Origin: Cephalopachus bancanus
Lineage: Eukaryota; Chordata; Mammalia; Primates; Tarsiidae
Reading direction: 5' to 3'
Length of the DNA stretch: 64,000 nt
Assembly (NCBI GenBank): GCA_027257055.1
Contig: JAPVLO010000097.1
Location: forward strand, 186,001-250,000
The notes beneath the pieces were generated by a model. The model was not told the DNA's origin, searched no databases, and saw nothing but the letters and a program-made list of their open reading frames with translations. A program made the position numbers and the translations under genes. Numbering within the stretch: the first letter of the stretch is position 1; each line of letters begins with the position of its first letter. Shown here in pieces: positions 39,065-49,348 of the stretch.

Positions 39065-39310
39065 TTGGCTAGGTTAGTTTTATATAATAGAATGGCTTTA
39101 GAGCACTTTCTAGCAAAGCAAGGTGGAGTTTGTATGACTATTGATTCTTCTTGTTGTCCCTATGTTAACACATCTGCACATGTGGAAGCCAACATCAAGA
39201 AAATCAGACAGCAAGCCACTTGGTTACAGCAATCCCTGGACCACCAGACTCCCTGTTTAGATGGGTTCTTCAATGGAACTTTGGATTGGTTTTCTACCTT
39301 GTTCTCATAA
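39065..39310 (+). pseudogene. endogenous retroviral env, transmembrane subunit remnant
   Basis: An 81-residue frame shows the ectodomain of a class I retroviral transmembrane subunit: the heptad-repeat/immunosuppressive-type segment (NRMALEHFLAKQGGVC), then the CX6CC motif with cysteines at codons 39131, 39152 and 39155, and a following helical stretch. The surface subunit, fusion peptide and membrane anchor are not readable in frame; the frame stops at 39308. This is a fragment of an old virus copy with no sign of an intact env gene. Confidence 0.82.
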
Positions 39311-39342
39311 ATCCTTTCTGGCTTTAAGAAGTATCTTTTCTC

Positions 39343-39487
39343 AAGCCTGACCACCCTGTGGGTTGAAATGCAGACTTACCAGTGCAAGACCACACTTTCA
39401 GTTCACGTTTAACATAATAGTTGCTGTAAAGTCTATCAAGTTCCCTGTCAAAGACAAATACTCAGGCCTGCCCCTAAGCTCATCATT
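39343..39487 (-). repeat. inverted copy of the 120-bp proviral repeat
   Basis: Read on the minus strand, this segment matches 37233-37382: GATGAGCTTA, GTATTTGTCTTTGACA, AACTTGATAGACTTTACAGC and TGCACTGGTAAGTCTGCATT. It starts right after the env frame ends. Confidence 0.85.
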
Positions 39488-39506
39488 AGTAATAACTAGT
39501 AATTAG

Positions 39507-39803
39507 TTTTGTTTTGTTTTGTTTTGAGTTGGAATCTCACTCCGTTGTCCAGACTGCAGTGCAGTGACACACTCCCGGTCACTGCAGCCTTGACCTGCTG
39601 GGCTCCAGCCATCCTTCGGCTCAGCCTTCCAAGTAGCTGGAACTACAGGCGCATGCTATCACACCCGGCTAATTTTTGATTTATTGTAGAGATGAGGTCT
39701 CGCCAAGTTGCCCAGGCGGGTCTCGAATCCACGGGCTCAGGCAATCCACTCACCTCAGCCTCCCCAAGTGCTGGGATTACAAACTGAGCCACCTAGCCTG
39801 GCC
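39507..39803 (-). repeat. young strepsirrhine-type Alu, antisense
   Basis: A TTTTG-repeat start, GAGTTGGAATCTCACTCC and a CpG-containing body ending CCTAGCCTGGCC. AATAACTAGT/AATAACTGTT flanks suggest the target duplication. Confidence 0.92.
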
Positions 39804-39864
39804 AATAACTGTTTTAATATGTGGATTGTTTTTTGTATTGTTTAAATGTTGTGTCTTGTATGAT

Positions 39865-40395
39865 TGAAGCCCCTGAGCTTATGGCCAAAACTCTACATGA
39901 TACAAGAAAACAGAGAGAAGAGGACACTCACATGTTCAAACAGAAAATATCAGGAACCCCATTGATAGAAATCATGGGTGCAATTGACAGTGGGAAATGT
40001 TATAGGCCACAGCTCTGAGAACGGGGGCTTCTTTCATTTCTCGTGCTTGATTTGAAGTTGCCTATCTAAATGTACCAAGGTAGTTTGTTTGAAGTAACAG
40101 ATGTTCTTTTGACTGTTGTAACTTTTCCATTCCCCCCCTTAAGGAACTTAGACTTGGGAGATAGGTGAAAGATTATTAGGAGATCTTGAGTCATGCTCTT
40201 GTTAATTTAGCCTCAGGGTGGGTTAGGGGCTATGGAATGTAAGTATAAATACTGAAGTAAACTTGCACCACTTTTGTGCAGGTTTTGGTAATGATACCAC
40301 CTATCTTTCTCTGACCTGGTTGCAGAAGTAAACTCCCTTTTCATCCAGATTCTGCCTCTCATCTTTGACCACAATGGAAGCTGCTAGACTAGTTT
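39865..40395 (+). mobile_element. 3' LTR of the provirus
   Basis: The partner of the 5' LTR. TATAAA is at 40244-40249. The polyadenylation signal is mutated to AGTAAA. It lacks the Alu and the upstream U3 duplication of the 5' copy. A C-rich run (40133-40139) replaces the G-rich run of the 5' LTR. Confidence 0.85.
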
Positions 40396-40421
40396 ATCTG
40401 GGAAAAAGAAGGGCTTATTGA

Positions 40422-40724
40422 TTTTTTTTTCCTTGAGTTGGAGTCCCATTCTGTCACCCAAGCTGAAGTGCAATGGCATGCTTATGGCTCACTGCAGTCT
40501 CAACCTCCTGGGCTCAGGTGATCCTTCTGACTCAGCCTCTTGAGTAGCTGGGACTACAAGCATGTACCACAACACCTGGCTAATTTTTTAATTTTATTTT
40601 TATTTTTGTAGAGACGAGGTCTCACTATGGTCTCCAGCTGGTCTTAAACTCCTGGCCCCAGGCAATCCTCCCACCTCAGCCTCCCAAAGCGCTGGGAATT
40701 CAGGCATGAGCCACTGTGCCTGGC
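40422..40724 (-). repeat. Alu SINE, antisense
   Basis: A full antisense Alu from CTTGAGTTGGAGTCCC to CACTGTGCCTGGCC directly after the provirus. Confidence 0.92.
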
Positions 40725-41089
40725 CAAATTTTAGAACCTGGAACCTGGTCTTAAGTCTTAGAGAGATCAAAAGCAGTTGAAAGCAGAGCTGAGGAAAGGC
40801 CTTAGGTTTGGGGACTAGTCCTTGGATTGGCAGGTCAAGTTCCCTAGTATAGCAGAATGCTCAGTTTGGGAAACTGTCTTGTCTCAAATTGCCAGTCAGA
40901 TTTTTACCTCCATTCCCACACTTAACCATATAATTTGGTTCTGCTTGATAATTTACCATCTGAAAGATCTCCATGTAGGCTCTGTATCAGTTGTCCTTAA
41001 AGGGACACAAGTAGTGCTCTCTCCGTCCTGAGACATGGCTGGTTTCACTGCAGGGTGGTTGGCGCTGTGTGGTGACTGCAGGTGACAGA

Positions 41090-41245
41090 GCAGAAGAGGA
41101 ACAACTTGACAGCCAGACTGACCTAATTCTAAACCCAGTATTTTCCTCTACCAAATAGGATTAATAATATCCCCTACCACAAAAGACTGTTTAAAGGATT
41201 AAATAAGAACACATACAAAGTACCTGACATAGAGTTGAGAGTCGT
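41090..41245 (+). repeat. MIR SINE fragment
   Basis: ATTAATAATATCCCCTACC, AAAGGATTAAATAAGAACA and GTACCTGACATAGAGT follow the 3' half of the MIR consensus. Confidence 0.65.
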
Positions 41246-42684
41246 GTCCCCTCCCCACAAACCCATCCGTTCCCTCTGAGCAGGAAGTTTTAATCTCTAA
41301 AATCTCAAAAGTTCATGCATGTCCATATTGAGTGGTCTGTTTCTACCTTCTAGGCTAGTTTGAAATAAAACCTCATGGGTACTTAGTCAGTGATTAATAA
41401 TATCTTTCCAAAATAGCTTTTCCTAGCCATCTGAGAGCTCTGAAGAAGATTTCCTATAATTGTAATTCTAAAGTCAGTAAACTCTTATTTCTAATATAAA
41501 ATACATCTCCACACTAGGAATTAATGCTCTAGAAGCTTCCTGTCTACTGGCTTTGGCAGTCACACTTGACTTCAGTGGTGAAATCTGGTTTTATGTTAAG
41601 ATACTAGATGCCAAAGCATAATTGTTCATTTTTCCTGCAGTTCACTTCCTTATTTAAATATGATTAGTGATAGGGAAGATAATAAGTGATAGTGATAGGG
41701 ATGGAGTTCTACTTTTTTTTCAGGGTCTAGGTGGTTATACCAGTAGAAATGCAGGAACGTTAAGGTCATTTTTGAGCCCATAGTTTAAATAATGTTCAAT
41801 CTCTCCCTGGTATTTAAGAAAGAGATTAACTCATCAATTTTCCTGGGAACCAAAAGACCCAAAAGAAGGAATGAAAGAGTATATATGCTTCTGTGAATAC
41901 TTAATTGTTGGAGAGTTATTTTACCTTAGAAATGTGGTGTGGTTACATTTTATGCAAAATGTGAAATTTTAAATTTTAAATAGCACGCTATCACTTGTAT
42001 TAATAAAGTCTCTATGTACAAAATTTAAAATAATGTGAAACATCTCAAATGTTTAAAATTCTTCAAGAATCTCACTAACTTAAAACTAGTGGTCCACGTA
42101 AATTGAAAACTGTGATTATATTATAACCACAAGGAAGTGCCACTTTTTAGCTGGTTTCCAGAAATACCCATTATCTCTTGTCAGTCAAAGCTGGTAGACA
42201 CGGAAGGCATTACTAACTTACAATCATAGGCCACACATGCACACCTTATCAGCTCACTGCCACAGTAGGCATGGAACCACAGAAGGCTAGCATGGGACCA
42301 GGTCTGGAGATGGTCAAGGCCAATTTCTCATTCTCCAGGGTTGAGAGATTCCACTGCAGGGCCCTAGTCTCTGCTTTGAAACGATGCCGAAAATTCTTGA
42401 ATTCCACCCGCTAGGGAAGCAGTTAATTATTACCTGAGGACAGGTGTCTTAAATAATAAGTAAGGAAGACCATGGAAAAAGTGATCAAAGGAAAGTCTCC
42501 TAGGGCTGGCATCAGAGCAGGTAGTGGGTCATGGCAGGCTGGAATGGTTCTATGGTCTCTCTTACTTTAAAGATAACTGGAGGTGGGATGGGAGTTCTTG
42601 TATCATTGGAAAAAAGGAACCTTGATACCAATCACACATTGCTAAGTAAACTGTTAACATGCTTCAGTCATACCCTTTAAAAAC
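41246..42684. other. intergenic, nothing recognised
   Basis: About 1.4 kb without recognised gene or repeat. Confidence 0.45.
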
Positions 42685-42687
42685 AAC

Positions 42688-42893
42688 TATAGCTTAGGCA
42701 ACATGGTGAAACCTCATCTCTACAAAAAAATTAAAAAATTAGCTGGGTGTGGTGGTGCACACTTGTAATCCCAGCTACTCAGGAGGCTAAGGCAGAAGGA
42801 TTGCCTGAGCTAAGGAGGTTGAAGTTGTAGTGAACCATGATCATGCTACTGAACTGAAGCCTGGTCAGCAGAATGAGACCCCGACTCAAAAAC
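42688..42893 (+). repeat. old Alu, sense, 5' truncated
   Basis: From GGCAACATGGTGAAACC through the right arm to CCCCGACTCAAAAAC. Confidence 0.85.
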
Positions 42894-43109
42894 AATCGAA
42901 ACAACTATAAAACAAAAATCCATACACTTTAAAAAGCTTAAAGTCTGAAACTAACAATTGGACCTAATGTAGCTACATATTATTGAATGTCATTTTACTA
43001 AAGTGTATACATACCTGCCCATTTCTTTTTCCCTATGATGTATTCTTTTACTACATGTAAGTAATATGATTATATTCCCATATAAGAAACTGGAGAATGA
43101 ATTCTACGT

Positions 43110-43133
43110 ATATATATACATATATATATATTT
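43110..43133 (+). repeat. (TA)n microsatellite
   Basis: A short run of TA dinucleotides with single interruptions. Confidence 0.85.
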
Positions 43134-43164
43134 CAGCAAAATATAAAAAGAATCATTCATCCTG

Positions 43165-43443
43165 AGCCGGGCTTGGTGGCTCAGCCTGTAATCCCGTGCC
43201 TTTGGGAGGCTGAGGTGAGCGGATTGCCTGAGCCTGAGGGTTCGAGACCTGCCTGGGCAGCGAGACCTCATCTTTACAATAAATCAAAAAATCAACTGGG
43301 CGTGGTAGCGCATGCCTGTAATTCTGGCTACTTGGAAGGCTAAGGCGGAAGGATCGCCAGCAGGTCGAGGCTGCGGTGGCCGGGAGCGGCCACTGCACTT
43401 CAGTCTGGGTGACAGAGTGAGACTCCAACTCAAAAATAAAAAA
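43165..43443 (+). repeat. young strepsirrhine-type Alu inside L1
   Basis: A CpG-rich sense Alu. AAAAAGAATCATTCATCCTG before it and AAAAAGAATCATTTTTCCTG after it form the target duplication. The host sequence is L1 ORF2. Confidence 0.94.
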
Positions 43444-43632
43444 AAAGAATCATTTTTCCTGACCAAGTGTGGTTTAAATCAGGACTGTAAGGCTGGTTCA
43501 ATGAATGTATTCCACAATATTGACAAGCTAAAGAAGAAAAATCTCATGATAATATAGATCAACTTAGAAAAAGCATTTGACAAAATTCTATACCCATTTA
43601 TCTATCCAGAAAATAGAAATAGAGGGAACTTT

Positions 43633-43731
43633 AGGGCAACCCCCTTGAGTCCCCTCCCACCGTGGGAGCTTGTCTGTCCTCTCAATAAATGCTGTTTTCT
43701 CACTTTCCAGCAAAAAAAAAAAAAAAGAAAA
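43633..43731 (+). mobile_element. short retro-insert resembling an LTR R region with poly(A)
   Basis: Begins AGGGCAACCCCCTTGAGTCC and continues with TGGGAGCTTGTCTG, an AATAAA at 43684-43689, 22 more bases and a 14-base A tail. AGAAATAGAGGGAACTTT (43615-43632) and AGAAATAGAGGTAACTTT (43732-43749) are target duplications in the L1. The wording matches the start of the R region of ERV1 LTRs as I recall them. A second copy lies at 51109. Confidence 0.8.
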
Positions 43732-44904
43732 AGAAATAGAGGTAACTTTCTCAAGTTGATAAAGGGAATCCACATAAAAACTACAGACAACATTATACCT
43801 AATGATGAAAGACTGAATGCTTCGCTCCAAGACTGAGAACTAAGCAAGAATGTCCACTTTCATTACTTTATTTAATATAGAACTGAAAGTTCTAGTCAAT
43901 TCAGTGGGCAAGAAAAGAAAATAAAAGCCCTACAGATTAGAAAAGTAAAAACAAACTCTTCCTATTTCCAGATGACATGGTTGTCTAGGTAGAAAAATCC
44001 CAAAGAATCTTCCAAAAAAACCTTCTAGAATTAAGTGAGTGCAAGACACAAGCTCAATATGCAAAACTAAATTACATTTCTATATTCTAGCAATGAACAT
44101 ATGGACACCAAAAGTTATAATATGATACCATTTATAATAGTTTCCCCAAAAATGAGATATATAAATGTAAATCTAACAAAACATGAACAGGATTTGTATG
44201 CTGAAACCCAGACAACACTGATGAAAGAGACCCAAAAAGATCCTAAGAAAGGGAGACACATACTATGTTCATGATTTGAAGACTCAACATAGTAAAGATG
44301 TCAGTTCTCCTGAAATTGATAGACAGATCTAACACAATTCTTGTCAAAAATTCCAAGATTTGCTTGTAGGTACAGACAGTATTCTCCTAAAATGTATGTG
44401 GAAAGGCAAAGGAACTAGTGTAACTAGAACCATTTAAAAAAAAAAATAATAAAGTGGGAGGAATCAGTCCACCTAATTTCAAAGCTGACTATATAGCTAT
44501 TGCGTATGCATGCTAACCAGCACTTCATAATATTGGCTGAGGAACACTATATAGTAATCAAGAATATACAGTATTGCCAGAGAGATAGACACACAGATCA
44601 ATGAAACAGAATAAAGGATCCAGAAAAGACCCACACAAATACGTTCAACAAAATTGAAGAAACAATTCAATAAATGAAAGATAGCCTTTTCAACAAACAG
44701 TGCCGGAGCAATTGGACATTTATAAGCCAAAAGAAGGAACCTCAACCTAAACCTCACACTTTACACAAAAATTAACTCAAAATGCATCACCAACTTACAT
44801 GTAAAACACAAAATTATAAAACAAGTTTTTATGGGAGAAAATCAGGATCAAGGGCCAGGCAAAGAGTTCTTAGACTTCATATCCAAAGCACAGTCTATTT
44901 AAAG

Positions 44905-45105
44905 GAAAAATTTATAAATCAAAATGAAAGCTTATCATTTATTTATATAGTTATGTATAATTTACTTCATTTATATATAATTTATTTAATTTATGTAACT
45001 AATTTATCTAATTCATATAACTGTATATAATTTATATAGTTAAAATGTCTAATTTATATAATTTGTTTAGTCAATATAATTTATAATTATAAATTAAAAT
45101 TTATA
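44905..45105 (+). repeat. AT-rich minisatellite in L1
   Basis: Variants of ATAATTTATTTAATTTATGT repeat over 200 bp. AAATTTATAAATCAAAA and AAATTTATAAAATCAAAA stand at the two ends, and normal L1 sequence resumes with ACTTTTGCTCTGC. Confidence 0.75.
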
Positions 45106-45576
45106 AAATCAAAACTAAAACTTTTGCTCTGCTACATACCCTGTTAAGAGAACGAAAAGACCAGCTACAGAGTGGGACAAGATATTTCTAAACCACATCT
45201 CTGACAAAGGCATAGCATCTAGAATATGTAAATGCCTCTCAAGATACAATAGTATGAGAACAAAAAAATCCAATTACAGCATAAGCAAAAGACACACAGA
45301 GATGTTTCACCAAAGAAAATGTGCTGATGGCAAAAAAAGCACATGAAAATATGTCCAATATCATTAGAAACTGCAAATTAAAACCTGGAAATATCACAGC
45401 ACACTTATCAGAACTAAAATAAAGAAATAGTGACCAAAAAAAACAGCCCCATTAAAAAGCAGGCAAAAGACATGAATAGACACTTCTCAAAAGAAGATAT
45501 ATGGGCAGCCAACAGACACAAGAAAATGTTCTCAGCCTCACTAATCATCAGAGAAATGCAAATCAAAACCACACTG

Positions 45577-45881
45577 AAGGTGGGGTGTAGTGGCTCAAGC
45601 CTGTAATCCCAGCACTTTGATAGGCGGAGGCGAGAGAATTGCCTGAGCTCAGGGGTTTGAGACCAGCCTGCGTAACTTGGTGAGACCTCAACTCTACAAT
45701 AAATAAAAATAAACAAATACCCCAGGCATGGTAGCGTGCGTCTGTAGTTCCAGCTACTTGGAAGGCCGAGGTGGAAGTATCACCTGAGCCCAGCAGTTCA
45801 AAGCAGAGGTGGCTGTGAGCATGCCACTGCACTCCAGCCTGGATGACAGAGTGAGACTCTCACTCAAAGGAAAAAAAAAAA
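45577..45881 (+). repeat. Alu inside L1, sense
   Basis: A full sense Alu with the CAGCAGTTCAAAGCAGAGGTGG right arm. AAAACCACAC occurs on both sides as target duplication. Confidence 0.92.
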
Positions 45882-47169
45882 ACCACACACATTGAGATAC
45901 CACTTAACCCCAGTAAGAATGGTCATCATTAATACAACAAACAATAACAGATGCTGCAAGGATGTGGAGAAAAAGAAATGCTTCCACACTGCTGGTGAGA
46001 ATGTAAACTAGTTCAACCTTTATGGAAAACAGTGTGAAATTTCTAAAATAACTAGAAATTGACCTTCTATATGATCCAGCAATCCCCCTACTGGGAATAT
46101 TCCCAGGAACTCAAATCATTCTACAAAAAGAAATACCTGCACAAACATGTTTATTGCTGCATTATTCACAATAGCAAAAACATGAAACCAGCTGTCCTAC
46201 CCATCAAAAGTGGACTGGATAAAAAATTGTTATACATATACGTGATGGAATATTACACAGCCATAAAGAAGGACAAACATATTGACTTTGCAGCAACATG
46301 TATGGTTTTAGAATCTATCATACTCAGTGATCTATCACAGAAACAAAGAACTGAGTACCACATGTTCTTACTCATAAACAGACCCTGATCACTTACCACA
46401 GTACTATAAGAAAGGGATTGGCAGTCGCGGGATACTGTTGGGATGAATTGGGGGGGACACAACATCAATAAGCGTAGCTGATCTCAAACCAGGCAAAATG
46501 GGGACCAAACAGAGGCCCAAACTTTACCTGTATGATGACCACTTGTATACCTAATACTGAATTGCAACCCAATCTTTAAAAGAAAAAAAAAAGGAATAGT
46601 TACAATAAGTGAATGAAGTTGATATCAAAAGGACACATTCCATATGATCCCAACTATATGACATCCTAGATAAGACAAAACCATGAAGACCGTAAAAGAA
46701 TCAGTGGTTGCAGGGATTGGGGAGAGGGACGGATGAACAGCCAAAGGGCAGAGGATGTTTGGGACAGTGAAACTACTTTTTCTGGTACTGTAATGGTGGA
46801 TACCTGCCATTATTCATGTTTCAAAACCCACAGAATGTACAACACTTAAGAGTGAATCTAATGTAAACCCTAGGCTTTGGGTGGTGATGATGTGTCAAAG
46901 TAGGCTTCTCAGTTGTAACAAGTGTATCAGTCTGGTGGTATATTGCAGGATGCTGGGAGTTGGCGAGGCTCTGTATATGCCGGGACAGAGGTATATGTAC
47001 TTTCTGCTCAATGTTGTTGTGAACTTAAAACTGCTCTAAAAAATAATGACAACTTTAAGAGCTGGCAAGGATGCAGAGGAACTGGCTCATGCATCTGTTG
47101 CTGAAGGCAATATAAAAATGGTGCCGCACTCTGAAAATCATTTTGGAAGTTTATTTAAAAAACAAATAT

Positions 47170-47456
47170 GGGCTGGGCTTGGTGGCTCAGCCTGTAATCC
47201 CCGCACTTTGAGAGACTGAGGCGAGTGGATTGCCTGAGCCTGCGGGTTCAAGACTAGCCCGGGCAGCTTGGCCAGACCTCATCTCCACAATAAATTTTAA
47301 AAATTAGCCAGGCATGGTAGCACACACCTGTAGCTCCAGCTACTTGGAAGGCTGAGGTGGAAGGATCACCAGAGCCCAGCAGGTCATCGCTGGGGTGGCC
47401 ATGAGCATGCCACTGCACTCCAGCCTGGGTGACGGAGTGAGATTCCAACTCAAAAA
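47170..47456 (+). repeat. strepsirrhine-type Alu inside ancient L1
   Basis: A full sense Alu starting GGGCTGGGCTTGGTGGC and ending in AACAAACAAATG. AAACAAAT flanks it. Confidence 0.92.
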
Positions 47457-47685
47457 CAAACAAATGAAGCAAACCAAATACGCAAAATCCCAGATTAGTG
47501 AAGACATATCCACACAGGAACTTATAAACAAACATGTATAGCAACTTTACAATAGCCAAAAAACAGATAACAACTCAGCTGTCCTTCAAACATGGATGAT
47601 GAAACAAACTTTGGCACATCCATACCATGAGCTGTTATTCACCAGTGAAAAGGAACAAACTCTTGATACATACAATAACCTGGAT

Positions 47686-47765
47686 GAATCTGCAAAGAAT
47701 TATGCTGAGGGAAGAGTCAATCTCTGAATCTGCAAAGAATTATGCTGAGGGAAGAGTCAATCTCT
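47686..47765 (+). repeat. perfect 40-bp tandem duplication
   Basis: The unit beginning GAATCTGCAAAGAATTATGC and ending GGGAAGAGTCAATCTCT is present twice head to tail with no difference, inside an otherwise diverged ancient L1. Confidence 0.97.
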
Positions 47766-48120
47766 GAAGATTCCATACTGTATGGTCCTATTAATAGAAC
47801 ATTTTTTACACGACAAAAATTAGAGAAATAGAGAACATATTAATGTTTGTCAGGAGTTAAATAAGAGGTAGGAACAAAAGGGAAACAGATGTGTCTTTAT
47901 AAAGGCAACTTTGGGGATTTTTGGTGATTGAAATGTTCTGTGTCTTGACTGTGTCAGTGTCAATATCCTGACTGTACTATCATAGTGTACATAGTTTTAC
48001 AAGATGTTACCATTGGGGGAAACTGAGTAAAGGGTTCACAGGATCTCTCTGTATTATTTCTTATAATTGCACATTAATGTGTAATTATATCGAAATAAAA
48101 TTTGAATTAAAAAACTTAAT

Positions 48121-49348
48121 TATAGGGAGCCAGCCCCCCAAAAGAGATTTAGAGGGTCCCTGGAAGGTGGGGCAGCGTCGGCGAGTATTCTGGAGAAATA
48201 AAGAGAAAGAAAGAGACTGGGCTCTGTCTAGTGCAGAAGCCGATTCTGTAGTAGGGATAGATATTAAAAGAAAGCAAGATGGAGGCATAGATATAAAGAG
48301 GAAGAAAGAGAAAGAAAGAAAGTGGACAACTGTTCAGTGAAATGAGCAGAAGCCGTTTATTGGGACCAATCGTGAGTCTTTTATCCCAAATTTTCACATG
48401 TCAAATCACAAGACTTTCACGTGGGCACAAAGCCAGGTAAGTGAGGGGCGTCCCTCACCCGCCAGGCGTTTCCTTAGGAATGAGGAAGGGCAACCCCAAT
48501 CAAATCACAAGACTTTCACGTGAACACAAAGCCAGGTGGGTGGAGGGCATCCTCACCCACCAGGCGTTTTCCTTAGTATGAGAAAGGACAATCTTAATCA
48601 AATCACAAGAGTTTACATGAACACAAAGCCGGGGGGGGGGGGGCATCCCCGCCCACCAGGCGTTTTCCCCCAAGCATGAGGAAGGACAATCTTAAAATTA
48701 TTTCACTGTTCCTTATGCTTGGTTTATGTTCCTCAAAAGCAATACAACAGTTTTAATATCATAAAATCCTAATAGTCAATAACTTCTAAAACTTATGCAT
48801 ACCCAACACCTAATAACTGACTTAAATCCTAATACCTTTCTATTCTGTGCTAACTTTACCTGTACTATAAAAAACTCTTAATTAAAGGTCAGCCCAGTCT
48901 AAAATGGATGCTGGGCCCTTAGGAATGTGGCCCAGCCCAAAGTTCGTGCTGGGCCATTTCTGGTAACCCTAGATAACCATCTCATGCTGGAAACAGCTCT
49001 CTAAATGTATATACTAATTCTACAAATATATTTTTAAATCTTATAAAGAAGCTTGTATCATGTACAAGGCTCCCAAATGCGATCTGAGTTTGAACTGTGT
49101 TAAGTTCAAAGCCAAAACCGCAGTCTGTGAGAAGCGGGAACAATGGATCCCTAGAGTCAGCCATGCCTGTCATAGTCTCAGAGCTTCATGCTTAGATCGT
49201 TAAAATCCCTACCACTGGGTAATGCTAAACAACAAGGAAAGGAGGAGGGAATGGGCCTTCAGCTCCTGAACCAGCCTGGTGGGCTCAGGGTCCGCAGCCT
49301 GCCTGGATCCCTAACACTCAGGCAGGCCTCCACGGCTGGCTCCCAACA
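48121..49348 (-). mobile_element. solo LTR, betaretrovirus/ERVK-like, antisense
   Basis: Read on the minus strand the element starts TGTTGGGAGCCAGCC and ends GGCTGGCTCCCTATA, an imperfect inverted pair. CTTAAT flanks it exactly (48115-48120 and 49349-49354), a 6-bp target duplication as made by betaretroviral integrases. AATAAA (minus strand, 48355-48360) is the polyadenylation signal. No coding interior is attached, so it is a recombination product of a former provirus. Confidence 0.85.
48401..48693 (+). repeat. three-unit ~98-bp minisatellite within the solo LTR
   Basis: TCAAATCACAAGACTTTCAC begins units at 48401, 48500 and (with changes) 48598. Each continues with CACAAAGCC, a G-rich block, CCACCAGGCGTTTTCC and ATGAG/AAGG. 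The third unit contains a 12-base G run. Confidence 0.9.

Larger units (their letters stand above)
34855..40395 (+). mobile_element. endogenous class I retrovirus, two LTRs, decayed interior
   Basis: Two copies of a ~525-bp LTR, about 4.9 kb apart and in the same orientation, bracket an interior with retroviral remnants: a possible gag start and an env transmembrane segment. Both LTRs have a TATAAA box. The 5' one keeps AATAAA (35707-35712) while the 3' one has AGTAAA. Three Alus interrupt the unit (35013, 36709 and 37798) and one lies directly before the 3' LTR (39507). gag, pro and pol frames are destroyed or deleted; the interior is only about 3 kb without Alus. The CX6CC motif of env and the LTR style suggest a gammaretrovirus-like (ERV1) lineage. 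Target duplication and primer-binding site could not be fixed. Confidence 0.85.
43450..46592 (+). mobile_element. L1 LINE, ORF2 C-terminal part and 3'UTR, several insertions
   Basis: L1 ORF2 sequence is recognisable from GGCTGGTTCAATG onward (reverse transcriptase region, then C terminus) to a 3'UTR with TTTGGTCC-type and CTAATACTGAATTG phrases and an A tail at about 46590. Stops and deletions are frequent. Inside lie a short retro-insert (43633), an AT-rich insertion (44905) and an Alu (45577). Confidence 0.88.
46600..48114 (+). mobile_element. ancient L1 (L1M grade) 3' end
   Basis: Old L1 3'UTR wording occurs in two stretches: CCATATGATCCCAACTATATGACATCC with GGTTGCAGGGATTGGG (46600-47160), and TTACCATTGGGGGAAACTGAGTAAAGGG to the end (47460-48114). 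An Alu lies between. These may be two overlapping L1M fragments and not one. Confidence 0.72.

Noticed and set aside
37097..39487. Whether the inverted repeats could be the terminal repeats of a DNA transposon
   Set aside because: The arms lack matching TA or 8-bp flanks, one arm has a direct tandem partner, and the enclosed DNA is retroviral plus an Alu.
48401..48693. Regularly spaced repeats that might recall a CRISPR array
   Set aside because: Only three units of 98 bp, similar across their whole length with no unique spacers, inside an LTR of a primate genome.
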